Assembly (NCBI GenBank): GCA_934045905.1
Contig: OW203766.1
Coordinates: 16,982,309 to 17,046,308 of the forward strand
DNA length: 64,000 nt
Reading direction: 5' to 3'
From: Leuctra nigra
Lineage: Eukaryota; Arthropoda; Insecta; Plecoptera; Leuctridae
Below the pieces are notes generated by a model. It worked only from the letters and a program-made list of their open reading frames with translations. It searched no databases and was not told where the DNA came from. Shown piece after piece: positions 52,164 to 62,955 of this stretch. The translations under genes and the position numbers were made by a program. Each line of letters starts with the position of its first letter. The stretch's first letter is position 1.

Positions 52164-52284
52164 ATGTTTCACAACAAGATGGCCGATGTGGATGTGGACA
52201 ACGAGCATGTTAAAGTAAACACAGTGTTCGAAACACATATTAGACAGGCTCGTAACTTGCAGAAAGGTTTAACAGAAGCTAAAG
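52164..52284 (+). CDS. Putative first coding exon, possibly of the ACSS3-like gene
   Basis: A 40-codon open segment starts at ATG 52164 (an in-frame TGA lies upstream at 52137) and runs to a good donor (AAAG|GTAAAT) after one base of a codon. The first confident ACSS3 exon at 58540 begins with two bases of a codon, so the two would join in frame to give Asp. A second in-frame ATG at 52179 has the stronger start context (AAGATGG). The encoded peptide (MFHNKMADVDVDNEHVKVNT...) is acidic and does not look like a mitochondrial presequence, which counts against it. Phase agreement has a one-in-three chance of being accidental, and the intron would be 6.3 kb. It may instead be the first exon of another transcript. 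Confidence 0.4.
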
Positions 52285-52335
52285 GTAAATGAACTTTTAT
52301 GTGTGAAATATGATTGTTTTCTGATGACCTCAGAT

Positions 52336-52532
52336 CGGGATTGAAAAGATTTGACCACTGTGGGATTCGAGCTCACGTCCCTGAATTGCTAGAATGTCAG
52401 CTGTCAAGCGTGGGACAGATTGCACGTTTTTCTGACCTCTTCAACACGTCTGAACTGCTGCAGATTGGAATGCCAGATTAGCTTGGGACGTGGGTTCGAA
52501 TCCCACAGTTGGCCAATCTTTTCAATTTCCAA
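52336..52532. repeat. Inverted pair of tRNA-like 3' ends in the putative first intron
   Basis: GATTGAAAAGATTTGACCAC followed by TGTGGGATTCGAGCTCACGT at the left is matched inversely by ACGTGGGTTCGAATCCCACA and GGCCAATCTTTTCAAT at the right. Each half is a T-arm-like block, so the pair could form a hairpin in the transcript. Probably two SINE fragments in opposite orientation. Confidence 0.6.
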
Positions 52533-54104
52533 GGTGTAGTCCCAAAAGTATGTGGAGAGGATCACAAGGCGACTTTCAGTTTTGTATATACATAAACAAA
52601 CTATATCTCTCAGTATAACAATAATATTTCGCCCTCCGGACCAAGCTTTTCTCCAACAGTTAGATAATATTTGTATAGCACGGTAAAACGTTCTAGTAGT
52701 GAAACAATAATGTTCTAACGCCCTTACACCTTACCTCAGTGTTATTTTAAACGCCGAGGTTGGTACAACTGAGTATACGCCATTTTGACAGAAAAATCTC
52801 CCTTTCCTGTAGGCAGGGAAGCGTTACTGTAGTGAGCCAGGGCGCTACAATTATTTTAGACACCGTTTGATTCAATATGTTATACTCTCTGATAATCACT
52901 ATAAATAGATAAGTATTAGCACGTGACTATCTTTCATTTTAAAATTAATAATTTATAGATTGCACATATCGTTGACGATGGACCATAATATTAAAGTTAT
53001 AGTAAGAATAGCTAAGTTGAAGAGTATGAATTACTCTCTTTGCATCGTTTAGTACATTTTAAAACGTTGATCTCTTGAAAATGATCGAATTGTTGTTACC
53101 TAGGAATATTGGCTACGCACTTGATTGCTCGATAAAAGTCACGTAGACTCTCCACTGACTCCGGCGGTGGTTTCAATGTGGCTGGCTCTTGATCATGCAC
53201 AAAGCGACCACTAGAGTCAAGTTCAAGTCTATAGGGGATTGCATGGCCTAAGGGTGGATTAGCAAACTTTAAGGGAGCTTTCGGCATTTACGTGGACAAA
53301 CTTATTGATTTGAATCTTGTCAAAGTGGACGATCATATCTTCGATGATTCACGAATTTTGTATGTACCTAATATTATACAACAAGGATGTGTAACGAAAT
53401 TTTATTCAAGCAGATTTGTAAAATTCAACACAAAAAATTATGACCAACACCGATGTTACTAGAAAAATTGTTTTTCATTCATAGTTATACATTGCTAAAA
53501 GTAAATATTTACTATTGATCTATTTAGAGCGTGACAGCCTAGTAACAAAATGACAAATTATTTTAAATTGAATTTTACTAATTAAAACACGAATTGGATC
53601 TACTCTTTAATGTCTAGAACTCTACGACCTTAGTTTACAATGATTAAAACCAGGTTCATCGTAGCTGGTACCATGTGACTGGATCATTTTCTATTCGAAT
53701 AAAACGCAGTTTTAATATTTTTTGTGTCATTTCGGCAACTATCGTTCGGTGTTATTACAAATCAATGATTTATATAAAGATTACATGTGTTTAGTTAAAG
53801 TATTTTAGAAAACGGTGCCCATAAAATGAAAATATTTAAATTTTTGTGAATTTTTACGCCTCTATTAACAAACCTGTTGCTGTACTTTGATCAAACTTCA
53901 TGCAAAATGAATGAAAATACTTCTTTGAAAACTTCCATCGGCGTCCTTAAAGTATGTCAGGGGGACGCAAATTTCAAAAGATACTAAAGAGGGAGCATAA
54001 TGTAGAAAGAGATTGTACATTTTAACGCATTTTGTATTATATTAGTGTATTTTGGACATAAACTATACTTAGTGGTGCTCACTTTTCGGAAAAATAATAA
54101 ATAA
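52533..54104. other. Putative first intron of ACSS3-like gene, no other gene
   Basis: AT-rich. The minus-strand ORF 53096-53287 (MPKAPLKFANPPLGHAIPYR...) reads smoothly but is unmatched. Confidence 0.5.
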
Positions 54105-54107
54105 TCC

Positions 54108-54215
54108 GACCGGGTAGCTCAGTTGGTAGAGCTCTCACCCGGCAAGTGAGAGGTCCCGGGTTCGAGCCCCGGTTCGGTCGGATATTTTTCACAACGCACA
54201 TCCCTTCGTATCAAA
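54108..54215 (+). mobile_element. tRNA-derived SINE (family 1), nearly intact tRNA head
   Basis: The 72-nt head 54108-54179 folds as a cloverleaf: acceptor GACCGGG/TTCGGTC, D-arm GCTC...GAGC, anticodon stem CTCAC/GTGAG, T-arm CCGGG-TTCGAGC-CCCGG. The loop CCGGCAA would give anticodon GGC but lacks the universal U33, and no terminator of four T directly follows in a usual position. Two more copies with the same downstream body (ATATTTTTCACAACGCA) lie at 54890-55030 and 56047-56175, showing this is a SINE. Confidence 0.75.
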
Positions 54216-54889
54216 TCTTACTTAACTCACGATTATTCAAATTTTAAGTGAGTTGTCGGCACAAGTGTCTCTCTGCCCCCTCCCCCCCCCCCCCCCACCC
54301 CCCTTATACTTTCATTCTTCCATCAAAGTAATCGCCTTCAAGTTGCAAAGCAGTCGCCTACAAAGACAGGGTCGTTGAAGAATTTGCAGTTATATTGAAA
54401 ATCGACGATTCCTGAAGACATTGTGTTTCTCATCGATTATGATCAACATATTCATGATTTCGTTGACGTCTATCAGAATAATATGAATGACAATAAACTC
54501 ATGTCCACGTCGCCATTGTTGAACAGAGTTTTAATATTTCTGTTGGGAAATCAATGACCTGCCACGCGCAATGCGTAAGGTTTCTCTTCATTTTATAGAG
54601 AACACACATTCTGCTCTGCTTATGACCAGCACTTATATGGGCTTAATACATAGGAAAATGTTGCCATTGTAACCTATAAAGGTATACGGAAGAAACAAAG
54701 CAGACAGCGGCAATCCAAAGTTCATCCAATCTCATATTTAGAGTGATAACTTACGAAAGAAAGATATTTAAGTATAGTACAAGATAATAATAATATGAAA
54801 TATTGTTCCATACACATTTTCCATTTAAATATTCATCAGAGAAAAGCAATCAGCTCCTTATGATGGCGTGATATACCAGAAGCCTGCTA

Positions 54890-55030
54890 CAGGGATGAGA
54901 ATTTAGGTTCTGTGGGAAACTTCCATGGAGTCAGGATGATATGAAGGAATGTGCGTTGTGAAAAATATCCGAGCGAACCGGGGCTCGAACCCAGGCCCTC
55001 TCACTTGCCGGGCGATAGCTCTACAGGGAT
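54890..55030 (-). mobile_element. tRNA-derived SINE (family 1), minus-strand copy
   Basis: On the minus strand this reads tRNA-like head (AGAGCTATCGCCCGGCAAGT, GGTTCGAGCCCCGG), then GGATATTTTTCACAACGCAC, ATTCCTTCATATCATCCTGA and a body ending around CCTAAATTCTCATCCCTG. It lies 0.7 kb from, and opposite to, the 54.1-kb copy. Confidence 0.75.
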
Positions 55031-56046
55031 AGTTCAAGCTATTGTTGAAACTCTTGTCATTTTTTTCTCAGGTAGTAGAACCAATTAACTCATATTTAGA
55101 TAACAATCATGCATTTAGTGATAAAAGCACCAAAATTTGCACACTTAAGGCCATTGCATATCACGTGACTTTATTTCTCTACATCCGATCAAAAGAAATA
55201 GTTACCTATGAGTACATACCTTACATCGTTCATGTTGAGTAATCCAAGGTGATTTATGAAGTAAATTCACTGCATACTTGAGCTTATCAATATTTGCAGT
55301 CAATATTATTTAATTTTGCAGTGATTTAATAATAAAAACAACACAAATCTCGTGTATACGTACGCGTGTGAAGACTGTCAAAACCAAGTGCTGTTCGTTT
55401 AATCATTACATTCATAATAGTGGATATAATTAATATCTCAACATTTCGTTGGAAAGAGGAAGAAAGAGCGCATGTTATACATTAGACATTGCGTCAGGTT
55501 TGTGATGCATATGTGCCTTTTTATTAGAGTAATATTTGCTGTTCTTGGCAACTCGTAGAATTTCCTTCAACTTCAGGTCTTGATTTGAGAATATTTAGGT
55601 GCAAGGAAGTAAAATAATCTAATATGTTATTTTCGCAGTTCTTTTCTGCGTAGATTAGTTCCAACAGATGTGTTCTAACTTATCTGAAGAGTGAGAAGTC
55701 TTTGCTAAACTGAACCCTTCCAATAGAAAATGTGTAGCTTTTTGGTTAAAAAGTCACGTGATATACAGCCACCTTAATCAGAAAAAAACTATTCGATTTG
55801 ACCCGAAGAGGCCTGCAATATCACTCCCCCGCTTGGGGGTGGTGAAGGTGTAAAGCTGTAGGGGGGTTTAGGGTTGGCGCCAGCACAGGCGCCTAATTGT
55901 GCCAATGCGGTTAGATGCTAAACATTTGGCTGGATGGATGCAAATACAATAGACAGATATATTGAGGAAAAAAACGACGATGATTTAATCAATAGTTGGA
56001 ACTATCTCTGTAGAATATGATCGCTAATATTACACCCCGTTTAAGA

Positions 56047-56175
56047 GGCCCGGCAAGTGAGAGGTCCCGGGTTCGAGCCCCAGTTCGATCGGATATTTTT
56101 CACAACGCATATCCCTTCCTATGATCCTGACTCCTTGGAAGTTTTCCACATAAACCTACATTCTCATAGTGTTGT
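56047..56175 (+). mobile_element. tRNA-derived SINE (family 1), head truncated
   Basis: It begins inside the anticodon arm (CCCGGCAAGTGAGAGGTCCC), continues through the T-arm and the shared body ATATTTTTCACAACGCATAT, CCTGACTCCTTGGAAGTTTT and ACCTACATTCTCAT. 5'-truncation is normal for SINEs. Confidence 0.72.
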
Positions 56176-57609
56176 TACTTTACCGTTCTCTACTCTACCG
56201 ATCTTTACTGCAAGTCAACTTTACCTACCCACGACTATTAACTACCTAATAGGTACCGCAGATTAGCGTCCATTGAATTATCCATGACAAGGAAATAGCT
56301 AATTTCGTAATTGACAACCATCAACCTGTGCATGTTTATCTGCATGCACAGTACTCAATCTGTTGCACATGATTAATTGAAGCTGATTGCCTGATTCAAT
56401 AACATAAATTGCAATCTGTTTAACATTGCACGCTGTCTTACATAATCAGGCTCAGGTACTTGAGGACTATTTTGTAAGGGGGGATATTATATCGTAACGA
56501 TGACGGGAAACATGGTTGCTTATGAAATCAATGGGGATCTGGGCGGATGGCCCCCATTATCATACTTATACGCGCACAATTTTGGGGAAACTTTGTTTAG
56601 TTCCTAAGCGATTTGTACACTTTTTTAAGCCACTCCACAAAATAGATTTTAATATTACCTACTAAAAAGTTGAGGTAGTCAGAGAGGGGCCCCAATTTCC
56701 CCCCTTCCTATGCGCTTGTATACAATTGCAATTGTTGCAAGTGGCATCGGATAATATTCCTTATTGTCTAGTAGACACTTGTCAGACGATGGAAGTCAAA
56801 GGTATCAGTAAAACTTGTTATTATTCTAGTATTCTTTAACTAAATGTATAACAACGGTATGCCATGTAGGAAGGTAGGAAGAGGGTTCGGGCGAGGGCGA
56901 TGATGTTGAGATATTATCAAGTGTTTAATTAATCTCAAAGAATATTCGAGATGTCATTTGTTCCTGTACAAATTTGAAGCTGTACAAGAAATTATACAAA
57001 AATTCAAACATTAACTTAACATATTTACGGAATCTGCTCTTCTTTTAAGAGATTTGGTGTATGATTTTCATACTTTTATCTCCAAAGATTTTTTATAAAT
57101 AAACTTTCGTAGACAGTACTTGAAGTGTGATTTTGAACCCTACAAAATGTCATACGGGGAGGGGGGGGGGGGGGGAGCCGAAATCTGTATGGGCGAAAGT
57201 TACGCCAGTGAGTTTTACTGTTGCAATTGTCACGTCCCACAGTGCTCAAAATCATTCAGGTCACCTTTATTGACGCATTATCGTTTATAGTGCGCCAATG
57301 AACTGAAATGCATTCGATTCTCTTCAATTATATAGCCGCTTGAGCCAATGTTGGTTAACTGAAGTAATGTAGCGTATTATTATTCGCTCAATTGCTCAAT
57401 TAATTGCTTTGTGTACTCAAACTTGAATTATTTACGACACGCTAGCTTCTGTTAAACCGTTGACAAACGCTTCTTTTTCCGGGATATGAAACTATGTCGT
57501 CGATGTGTAGTGACAAAGCGCGCGTCTCGTGGGAACGTCATGCTTCAAGGTCAAAAAGTGCATCTCAACATAGAGCAAATGAAGACTTGTACGTGACATC
57601 ATCTCATTG
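56176..57609. other. No recognised gene
   Basis: Contains a 13-16 base poly-G run at 57160-57176 and a CpG-richer piece at 57480-57600 (GACAAAGCGCGCGTCTCGTG). No coding evidence. Confidence 0.55.
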
Positions 57610-57830
57610 TTGGCGGTCATCTTGATGGCACGATTCAAAATAGCTGTGATTCTCTGTTTTTTTTTGGGCAATATTTGATGCTTTTAATAGTTACCTGGGC
57701 AGTTGTAGACTCCAGAGAAATCATTAATACGAAAAGGAATCACTCACATTACATCGATTTACTTCAATTTAAATTAAATAAGACCCGTCAGCGTGCCACA
57801 TAATGACCGTTCTTGGGAGAATTTCAATTT
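57610..57830 (+). repeat. Dispersed repeat, copy 2
   Basis: Counterpart of 12210-12440: CGGTCATCTTGATGGCACGA, AGGAATCACTCACATTACAT, AAGACCCGTCAGCGTGCCAC and CCGTTCTTGGGAGAATTTC. It lies in the putative large ACSS3 intron. Confidence 0.6.
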
Positions 57831-58146
57831 TTAGCATTGCTGATGTAAAACAAATGAAGTTCGTGGCTATGAATTGTGATTCGAAATTCTGTTCTCTTAC
57901 AAGGAATGAATTAAAGACGAATAAAGTGCGTACTTCGATTGGGAATCGAACTCATCAAGCTCGGAACGCTGGCGTGACACTGTGTCTGAAAAAGGCGTAT
58001 TGAATTGATTTAGTTAATCATTTTTTAATTACGCTGAGTTTAAAGACGGATCAGTAAAGTTGTGATTGGTCCTCTTTCATACCCCTATTGTTACGTTGTT
58101 TTTCATTATCTGGGTGGTAGTGAGTTTTACCTTGAAGAATTTTTTA

Positions 58147-58438
58147 ATCGATTTTTATTAATATCTTTTACCAATGTAATTGTTAAAAAAATAAGCCTTT
58201 GTACGAGTATTAAGAACATTCCAATGAAAATAATTCGATAGCTTGTAATGGTTTATTAGATTTACTTTGTCCTACAGAAAATTAGTAAAATTATGGCACT
58301 AAACATCTGTTGGACAAAATAAAACTAATAACTTATTCCAAATTATGAAATTATTTTCATTGAACTGTTCTGACTACTCGTACAAACCCCTATTTTGTTA
58401 ACAATTACATTGGTAAAAGATATTGATGAAAATCGATT
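58147..58438. mobile_element. Inverted-repeat MITE in an ACSS3 intron
   Basis: Arms of about 120 bp (AATATCTTTTACCAATGTAA, TTGTACGAGTATT) face each other across ATGGCACTAAACATCTG. The right end lies about 100 bp upstream of the ACSS3 acceptor at 58540. A related half-copy lies at 23410-23580. Confidence 0.78.
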
Positions 58439-58539
58439 AAAAAAATCTTCAAAGCCACGCTCACTACTCAGTCCTCTTAACAACTGCGAATAAGACCTCT
58501 CAATAGATTCAATGTCTAAAGTGTCTGTGTTGGTTTCAG

Positions 58540-58708
58540 ACGAGATCATCTACAAACACAACCCGTTCTTCAGTCAGAAGTACAGCGACACGTTCCAGCG
58601 GTCTCTGGACAACCCTGAGGAGTTCTGGGCGGAGGTTGGACGTGAACTCACCTGGACCAAGCCCTGGACCAAGGTGCTGGACAACTCCAATCAGCCCTTC
58701 ACTAAATG
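58540..58708 (+). CDS. ACSS3: ACSS3-like exon: ACAS_N region
   Basis: Acceptor TTGGTTTCAG ends at 58539; donor GTGAGT starts at 58709. The exon begins with the last two bases of an Asp codon and ends with the first two bases of a Trp codon completed by G59409. It encodes the N-terminal helical ACAS_N segment (residues ...[19 protein letters not shown]...), which packs on the AMP-binding core in this family. Confidence 0.92.
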
Positions 58709-60885
58709 GTGAGTCCACAGGACACTGCTGCTGGAGGAAGTAACAGAGACTCATACTGTTTGGTCTCCAATAGTCCCCGATTGAGAATAGTTTGGCACGG
58801 TTTTATTGCAAAACCGGCGTCAAGACAAAAAACAAAAATAAAAAATACTACTATAATGTAAAATCAGACTGATCAGTAGTAGTATAATAGTGTTTAACGG
58901 CGCGTCGAGAGCGAGGTCATTTTTTGTTACTTTGTTGAATACAAGGGAGAACATGGGGAGGGGTCGACCTAACGGGCCCGATCCGGGGGAGTCTGAAACT
59001 GGTGGGAAAGCCAGTTCAGAATGGGGACAGACCGGGGGGAGGCTTCGGGCCGGTGGGACCCGATTTCAGGGGGATCTCGACGGAGTGGCCGACCCGAGGG
59101 GCCCGCGAATTTGGGGAGCCCATGGGACTAGGTCGACCCTGAACTGCACTAAGTTGGGACCAACTCGTAATGTGAGGCCGTCAAGAGCATGTCCAGAGCA
59201 TGTGTGTGAGGCATGTCCATCGGTGAGGCAGACTGATCTTGCAAATGCTCTTTTGTTTAGATAGAACTTAGAGGTTTAGAGACTCCAACGGCCGAGCGCT
59301 AGTATCACCTTTACAGTGCCATATTGTCACTGTTAGACATAATAATATTGTCTTGACAATGATTGAAACATGACATGCACGTATTGAGAGGGCAGTGTGT
59401 GTTCCCAGGTTCGTCGGGGGCGAGCTGAACGCCTGCTACAACGCCGTGGACCGACATGTGGAGGCCGGCAGAGGCAACAAAGTCGCTCTGATACACGACA
59501 GTCCGGTCACTAAGACCATCCGCCATGTCACATACGCCGAGCTCCAAGTCAAGGTCAGCCAATATATCATTCTCTTTGTCAATATTGACGTGTATTTGAC
59601 AGTTGATTGTGTGAAAAACACTAAAGTATGGTTTCGCGATTTTATCATTGGAAGCCACCTAAAAGTGGGCAATTGTACCTCTTGCTCAAGTTCCTGATTG
59701 CTAGATAACGACTAAAGTTATCAATCACCTAATTTTACATTGATTCATCCTCTAGCTAACGCTATCAAGAACTTTATCCGGTAGCTAACTTTAGCACGAG
59801 ATACAAAAACCGGCCCTAAAGCATGCGAGTTTCGTACGGCTCAGTACCTGAAAGCATATGAAAGTAACTATGAGTTAAGCAGTGTATTATCTAGTTTCTA
59901 TTTGGACTTTATTATATGAGGTTTTGAAAATGGTGGTAGAAGGTACTACGATGTGAAATATCTGTCAAATCGCAGGTTTGTCGTGCATTGTCGAAACAAC
60001 AATCGCGTCCCGCGTGTGATTCGAACAAGGTTCATGGTAACCTTACTGTATTGTACTGTATTTTTTTGTCTGGGACTTAACGTCGCACTGTTCTGCAGCG
60101 AGGCTAATGGCGACGGATGAATGATTTTGATGATGATTGGGAGATGATGGTGAAGATTAGGCGCTGGATTAGGTAAGGATGGAAGGTGGGAAGGAGGCGG
60201 TCGTGGCCTATTAGTAGGGTAACTTCCCAGCATTTGCCTGTCGACTGAGGAAATACCACGAAAAAACCCCAGTCAGGAAGGACGGCCGCGGGAATCGAAC
60301 CCGGGCCTCCGGAATACAAGTTCAAAACGTTACCACTCAACACTCAGCCAACCTGTTCCGTCCGTACGATGTTCCGTCTGTAACGTAATGTATTGTAATG
60401 TATTGTACTGTATTGTAATGTATTATTCCCGCCAGGTGGCAGGTTTGGCAGGTGCGTTGGCTCAGATGGGAGTGCGTCGTGGCGACCGCGTGCTCATTTA
60501 CATGCCCATGATCCCGGAGGCCATCATCGCCATGTTGGCAACAGTGCGTCTGGGAGCCATTCACTCCGTCGTCTTCGGAGGTACAACTACACATCTTCAG
60601 CAATTCATTGGAGAAGGGGGGGGGGGGGGTTAAAAGGAATAAGTATTTTAGAATATAGAAATAATCGTTCGAATATTTGGTTTAAGGTTCCATAAAATTT
60701 CATCTTCCTAAGTTAGGAGTGGTTCTCATCAGGACATCGTGGTGAGGCGAGCATTAGAGGATCATTGGCTTGATGTTTGCTGTGGAATTGTTTCAGGATT
60801 CGCTGCTCGAGAACTGTGCGCGAGGATCGAACACGCGGCCCCGAAAGTCATCATCGCTGCCAGCTGCGGAGTCGAGCCCAACAAG
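58540..60885 (+). CDS. ACSS3: Acyl-CoA synthetase short-chain family member 3 (ACSS3-like), 5' part of gene, four exons
   Basis: Four exons, 58540-58708, 59409-59553, 60436-60580 and 60797-60885, all flanked by AG acceptors and GT donors, join in one frame. The product resembles the N-terminal ~180 residues of ACSS3, the mitochondrial AMP-forming ligase that activates propionate and other short acyl chains to acyl-CoA using ATP and CoA. Visible landmarks in order: the ACAS_N segment ([12 protein letters not shown], then [13 protein letters not shown]), the family-typical [28 protein letters not shown], the conserved [20 protein letters not shown], and [25 protein letters not shown] and DSPVT favour ACSS3 over cytosolic ACSS2. 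The ATP-binding P-loop (YTSGTTG type) and the C-terminal catalytic lysine domain are not found before 64000, so the gene is cut by the window edge. Assignment rests on remembered family sequence, not a search. Confidence 0.93.
58935..59160 (+). other. GC-rich island within an ACSS3 intron
   Basis: Strongly G-rich + strand in an AT-rich intron, bounded by GGGGTCGACCTAA (58961) and TAGGTCGACCC (59130), which are inverse. An ORF (58890-59264) runs through it ([20 protein letters not shown]...), but its composition is that of the DNA and it lies between two certain ACSS3 exons. Probably an inserted repeat. Confidence 0.5.
59409..59553 (+). CDS. ACSS3: ACSS3-like exon: start of AMP-binding domain
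   Basis: Acceptor GTTCCCAG ends at 59408 and the exon closes with a complete Lys codon before GTCAGC. It encodes [20 protein letters not shown], then [13 protein letters not shown] and the beginning of the AMP-binding domain (VTYAELQVK). Ser/Thr rather than a glycine-glutamate stretch after the Asp is as in ACSS3. Confidence 0.93.
60066..60362 (-). mobile_element. tRNA-derived SINE (family 2), copy 2, in an ACSS3 intron
   Basis: Same element as 17570-17832: GTCTGGGACTTAACGTCGCA at its left on the + strand and CGCGGGAATCGAACCCGGGC near the tRNA-like head at the right. Slightly longer head (CACTCAGCCAACCTGTTCCG). It sits about 75 bp before the exon acceptor at 60435. Confidence 0.8.
60436..60580 (+). 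CDS. ACSS3: ACSS3-like exon: YMPMIPE motif
   Basis: Acceptor CCCGCCAG ends at 60435; donor GTACAA starts at 60581. It encodes [20 protein letters not shown], then [20 protein letters not shown] and IHSVVFGG, one of the most conserved blocks of acetyl/propionyl-CoA synthetases. It ends after the first base of a Gly codon. A SINE at 60066-60362 sits in the intron just upstream, close to the acceptor. Confidence 0.95.
60797..60885 (+). CDS. ACSS3: ACSS3-like exon: [11 protein letters not shown]
   Basis: Acceptor TTGTTTCAG ends at 60796; donor GTAACG starts at 60886. It encodes [20 protein letters not shown] followed by [10 protein letters not shown], equivalent to the GFASKEL...PKVV..SFGIEP block of the family. 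It ends on a codon boundary. This is the last exon recognisable in the window; no match to the following VEYVPLVEEAL-type region was found by eye in 60886-64000. Confidence 0.9.
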
Positions 60886-62761
60886 GTAACGTTCACATCC
60901 ATACTTGTGTCATTCAGGAGCCCTTGGGTCCTTGGTGTAATGGGGGTTCTTTTCAACCTACTTTGTAACCTCATCGCCTACTATAGCCTGAAGATAACTG
61001 CAGACCAGCAGTCAAACGTCGATGAAATCGAACGAATAGAGAAAAATAAATCAGTCAAACGTTTTGATATATTTATTAATAGTTGAATTGTCGTTTTATT
61101 TTGATATTTTAATGATATAGTGTCATCGACAGAAGCTCACAAAAGCCAATATCAAAACACAACCATGTCCTCCTGCACTGTGATATTGTGAACACGCATT
61201 GCTCTGTGTAGGAGTGTGTAGGTGCAAATATACTTTACTACCTGTCAAGTTGGTGGCAATTCCTCGCAAATGTAGATAACAAAGTGTACAGTAGTTCGTC
61301 ACTTCTTAATGGAGGTTTCAGTAATATTGACACATTGCCTCATCACTCATGCGAGTGACAGAGCTGCAGCGATGATTTGACGAAGACAGATGCACATTGA
61401 GGTGCATATGGCACTGTCACCTTCCAGCAGTGACAGTGACAGTGCCAGAATCAAATGAGGGGGGGGGGGGGGGTTTAAGGTCCATTGGGGAGAATTACAC
61501 TAGTAGGTTTGTACATATTATTTAGGATGCACCTTTTGCGTTAAGAGTTTATCTTGGCCAGGGAGGAATAGACAATTCCATAAAATATCCGAGTGGTTCT
61601 GGTTTCTGAAATAATTTACATGCAGTTTGATTTCCAGATACCTTAAATGTGTAACTCGTTGTAGACAGGTCGGTGGAAATAAAAAAGCAAGTAAAATTTT
61701 ATTAGTAACCAGAGCCTCCCAGATACTTTAAAGAATCGTCCATTGTATTTATTGTATTCTGAACAATGATGAAAAAGCAAAAAACGTAAAGAATTCCTGT
61801 TGTAGAATACTTCAATCAATACCCATAACTATGTTGATGTCAGGCATATACCAATTGATAGAGCTTAATTACATTTCCAAAAGTGTGCAATACAAAATCG
61901 AGAAAATGGACTTCAAGCCATCTACCGCTAAGGTAGAGATTTAATAACTAGCAATGTGCCATGTTTTCATTAATTACACAAATATATTTTACTACTCTTA
62001 CTTACCCAAATCAAGGTGTCTAACTGATTTTCACAATCAATTTCGAAATACTTTTCAAGCCCTTTCGTATTGCCAATCAGCATTTTCTGTTAATTCTTTG
62101 AATATTGTTAAAAGTGAGAACACTCCACATGAACAGAACAACGAACATTTTTTTTCTTATTTTGAACAAACAACAAGTGTTGTGAATAACAAAATTACAA
62201 ATCGAAGAAACTTTCTGCACTTGAGCAGAACACACACACAAAATGAATCTACGCTTATTTAATCGACACTATGCCAAAACCTGTCACGTTTCACTGTATT
62301 TCATTTTCAACTAACGTTATTACAATCCGTTTTATTAGATTTCAACATAAAAACTTACGTTGTTAGTGAAAAAGATCATGAAATGTAAGTTAAAACACTT
62401 TTGACAGTTCTCCGTTTCTTTTCATCGGCCATCTTGGTATCTGCCTCCTGGATGTCAGTAGGCTGAACATGCCTTCTACGACCAGTCACGTAGGAGGCGG
62501 TGGGATCGGGATACCGAGCGTCAATGAGTGGACGAGACGATCGGTATACCCGCGAACACCCGAAAAACTAATCTTATGAATAATGTATCATTGACGATCG
62601 GACATCGAAATACTGCTTTTTCAGAAAACATCAGTTTTCGAGCGGGAATTTCAAATTTGTGGAATGTTCAATGATTTTATGAATGACTTTTCGTCTTTCT
62701 TATATTATGTTTTCTTATGCTGTGTTTAGCCCACTGAGCTGTATTTATCTTCTCATGATCT
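60886..62761. other. ACSS3 intron, no exon recognised
   Basis: Poly-G at 61459-61473 and tandem AGTGACAGTGACAGTG at 61430-61443. ORF 61954-62262 (+, 102 codons, Asn/Ser/Thr-rich) has no recognised motif. Confidence 0.55.
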
Positions 62762-62955
62762 CACTTCATTTTCATTTTCATTTTCATTTTTCATTTTATT
62801 TGAAATCACCAACAGAATACAAAATATTCCACAAGTGGGATTTAAAATAACAAAAAAAAAATATATATTTAAACTATGATTACAAGACACAATAAATATT
62901 AATAAGCAATACAAGACATTACAGCGTAAAAGTAGGTACACCTATTCAAATAAAC
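62762..62955 (-). mobile_element. Probable 3' UTR and tail of the truncated LINE
   Basis: Read on the minus strand, the reverse transcriptase fragment is followed by about 190 AT-rich bases ending in tandem GAAAAT units (62766-62800 on the + strand reads as CATTTT repeats). Simple-repeat tails are usual for insect LINEs. No target-site duplication could be fixed by eye. Confidence 0.65.

Noticed and set aside
54108..54180. Functional tRNA gene (anticodon GGC)
   Set aside because: Lacks U33, has two G-U pairs in the acceptor stem, and the sequence plus downstream body recurs as a SINE nearby.
58890..59264. 124-codon ORF as a separate gene
   Set aside because: Lies between two certain ACSS3 exons, Gly/Pro/Arg-rich because of the G-rich insert, no domain.
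59311..59672. Minus-strand ORFs opposite ACSS3 exon 59409-59553
   Set aside because: Shadows of the real exon on the other strand.
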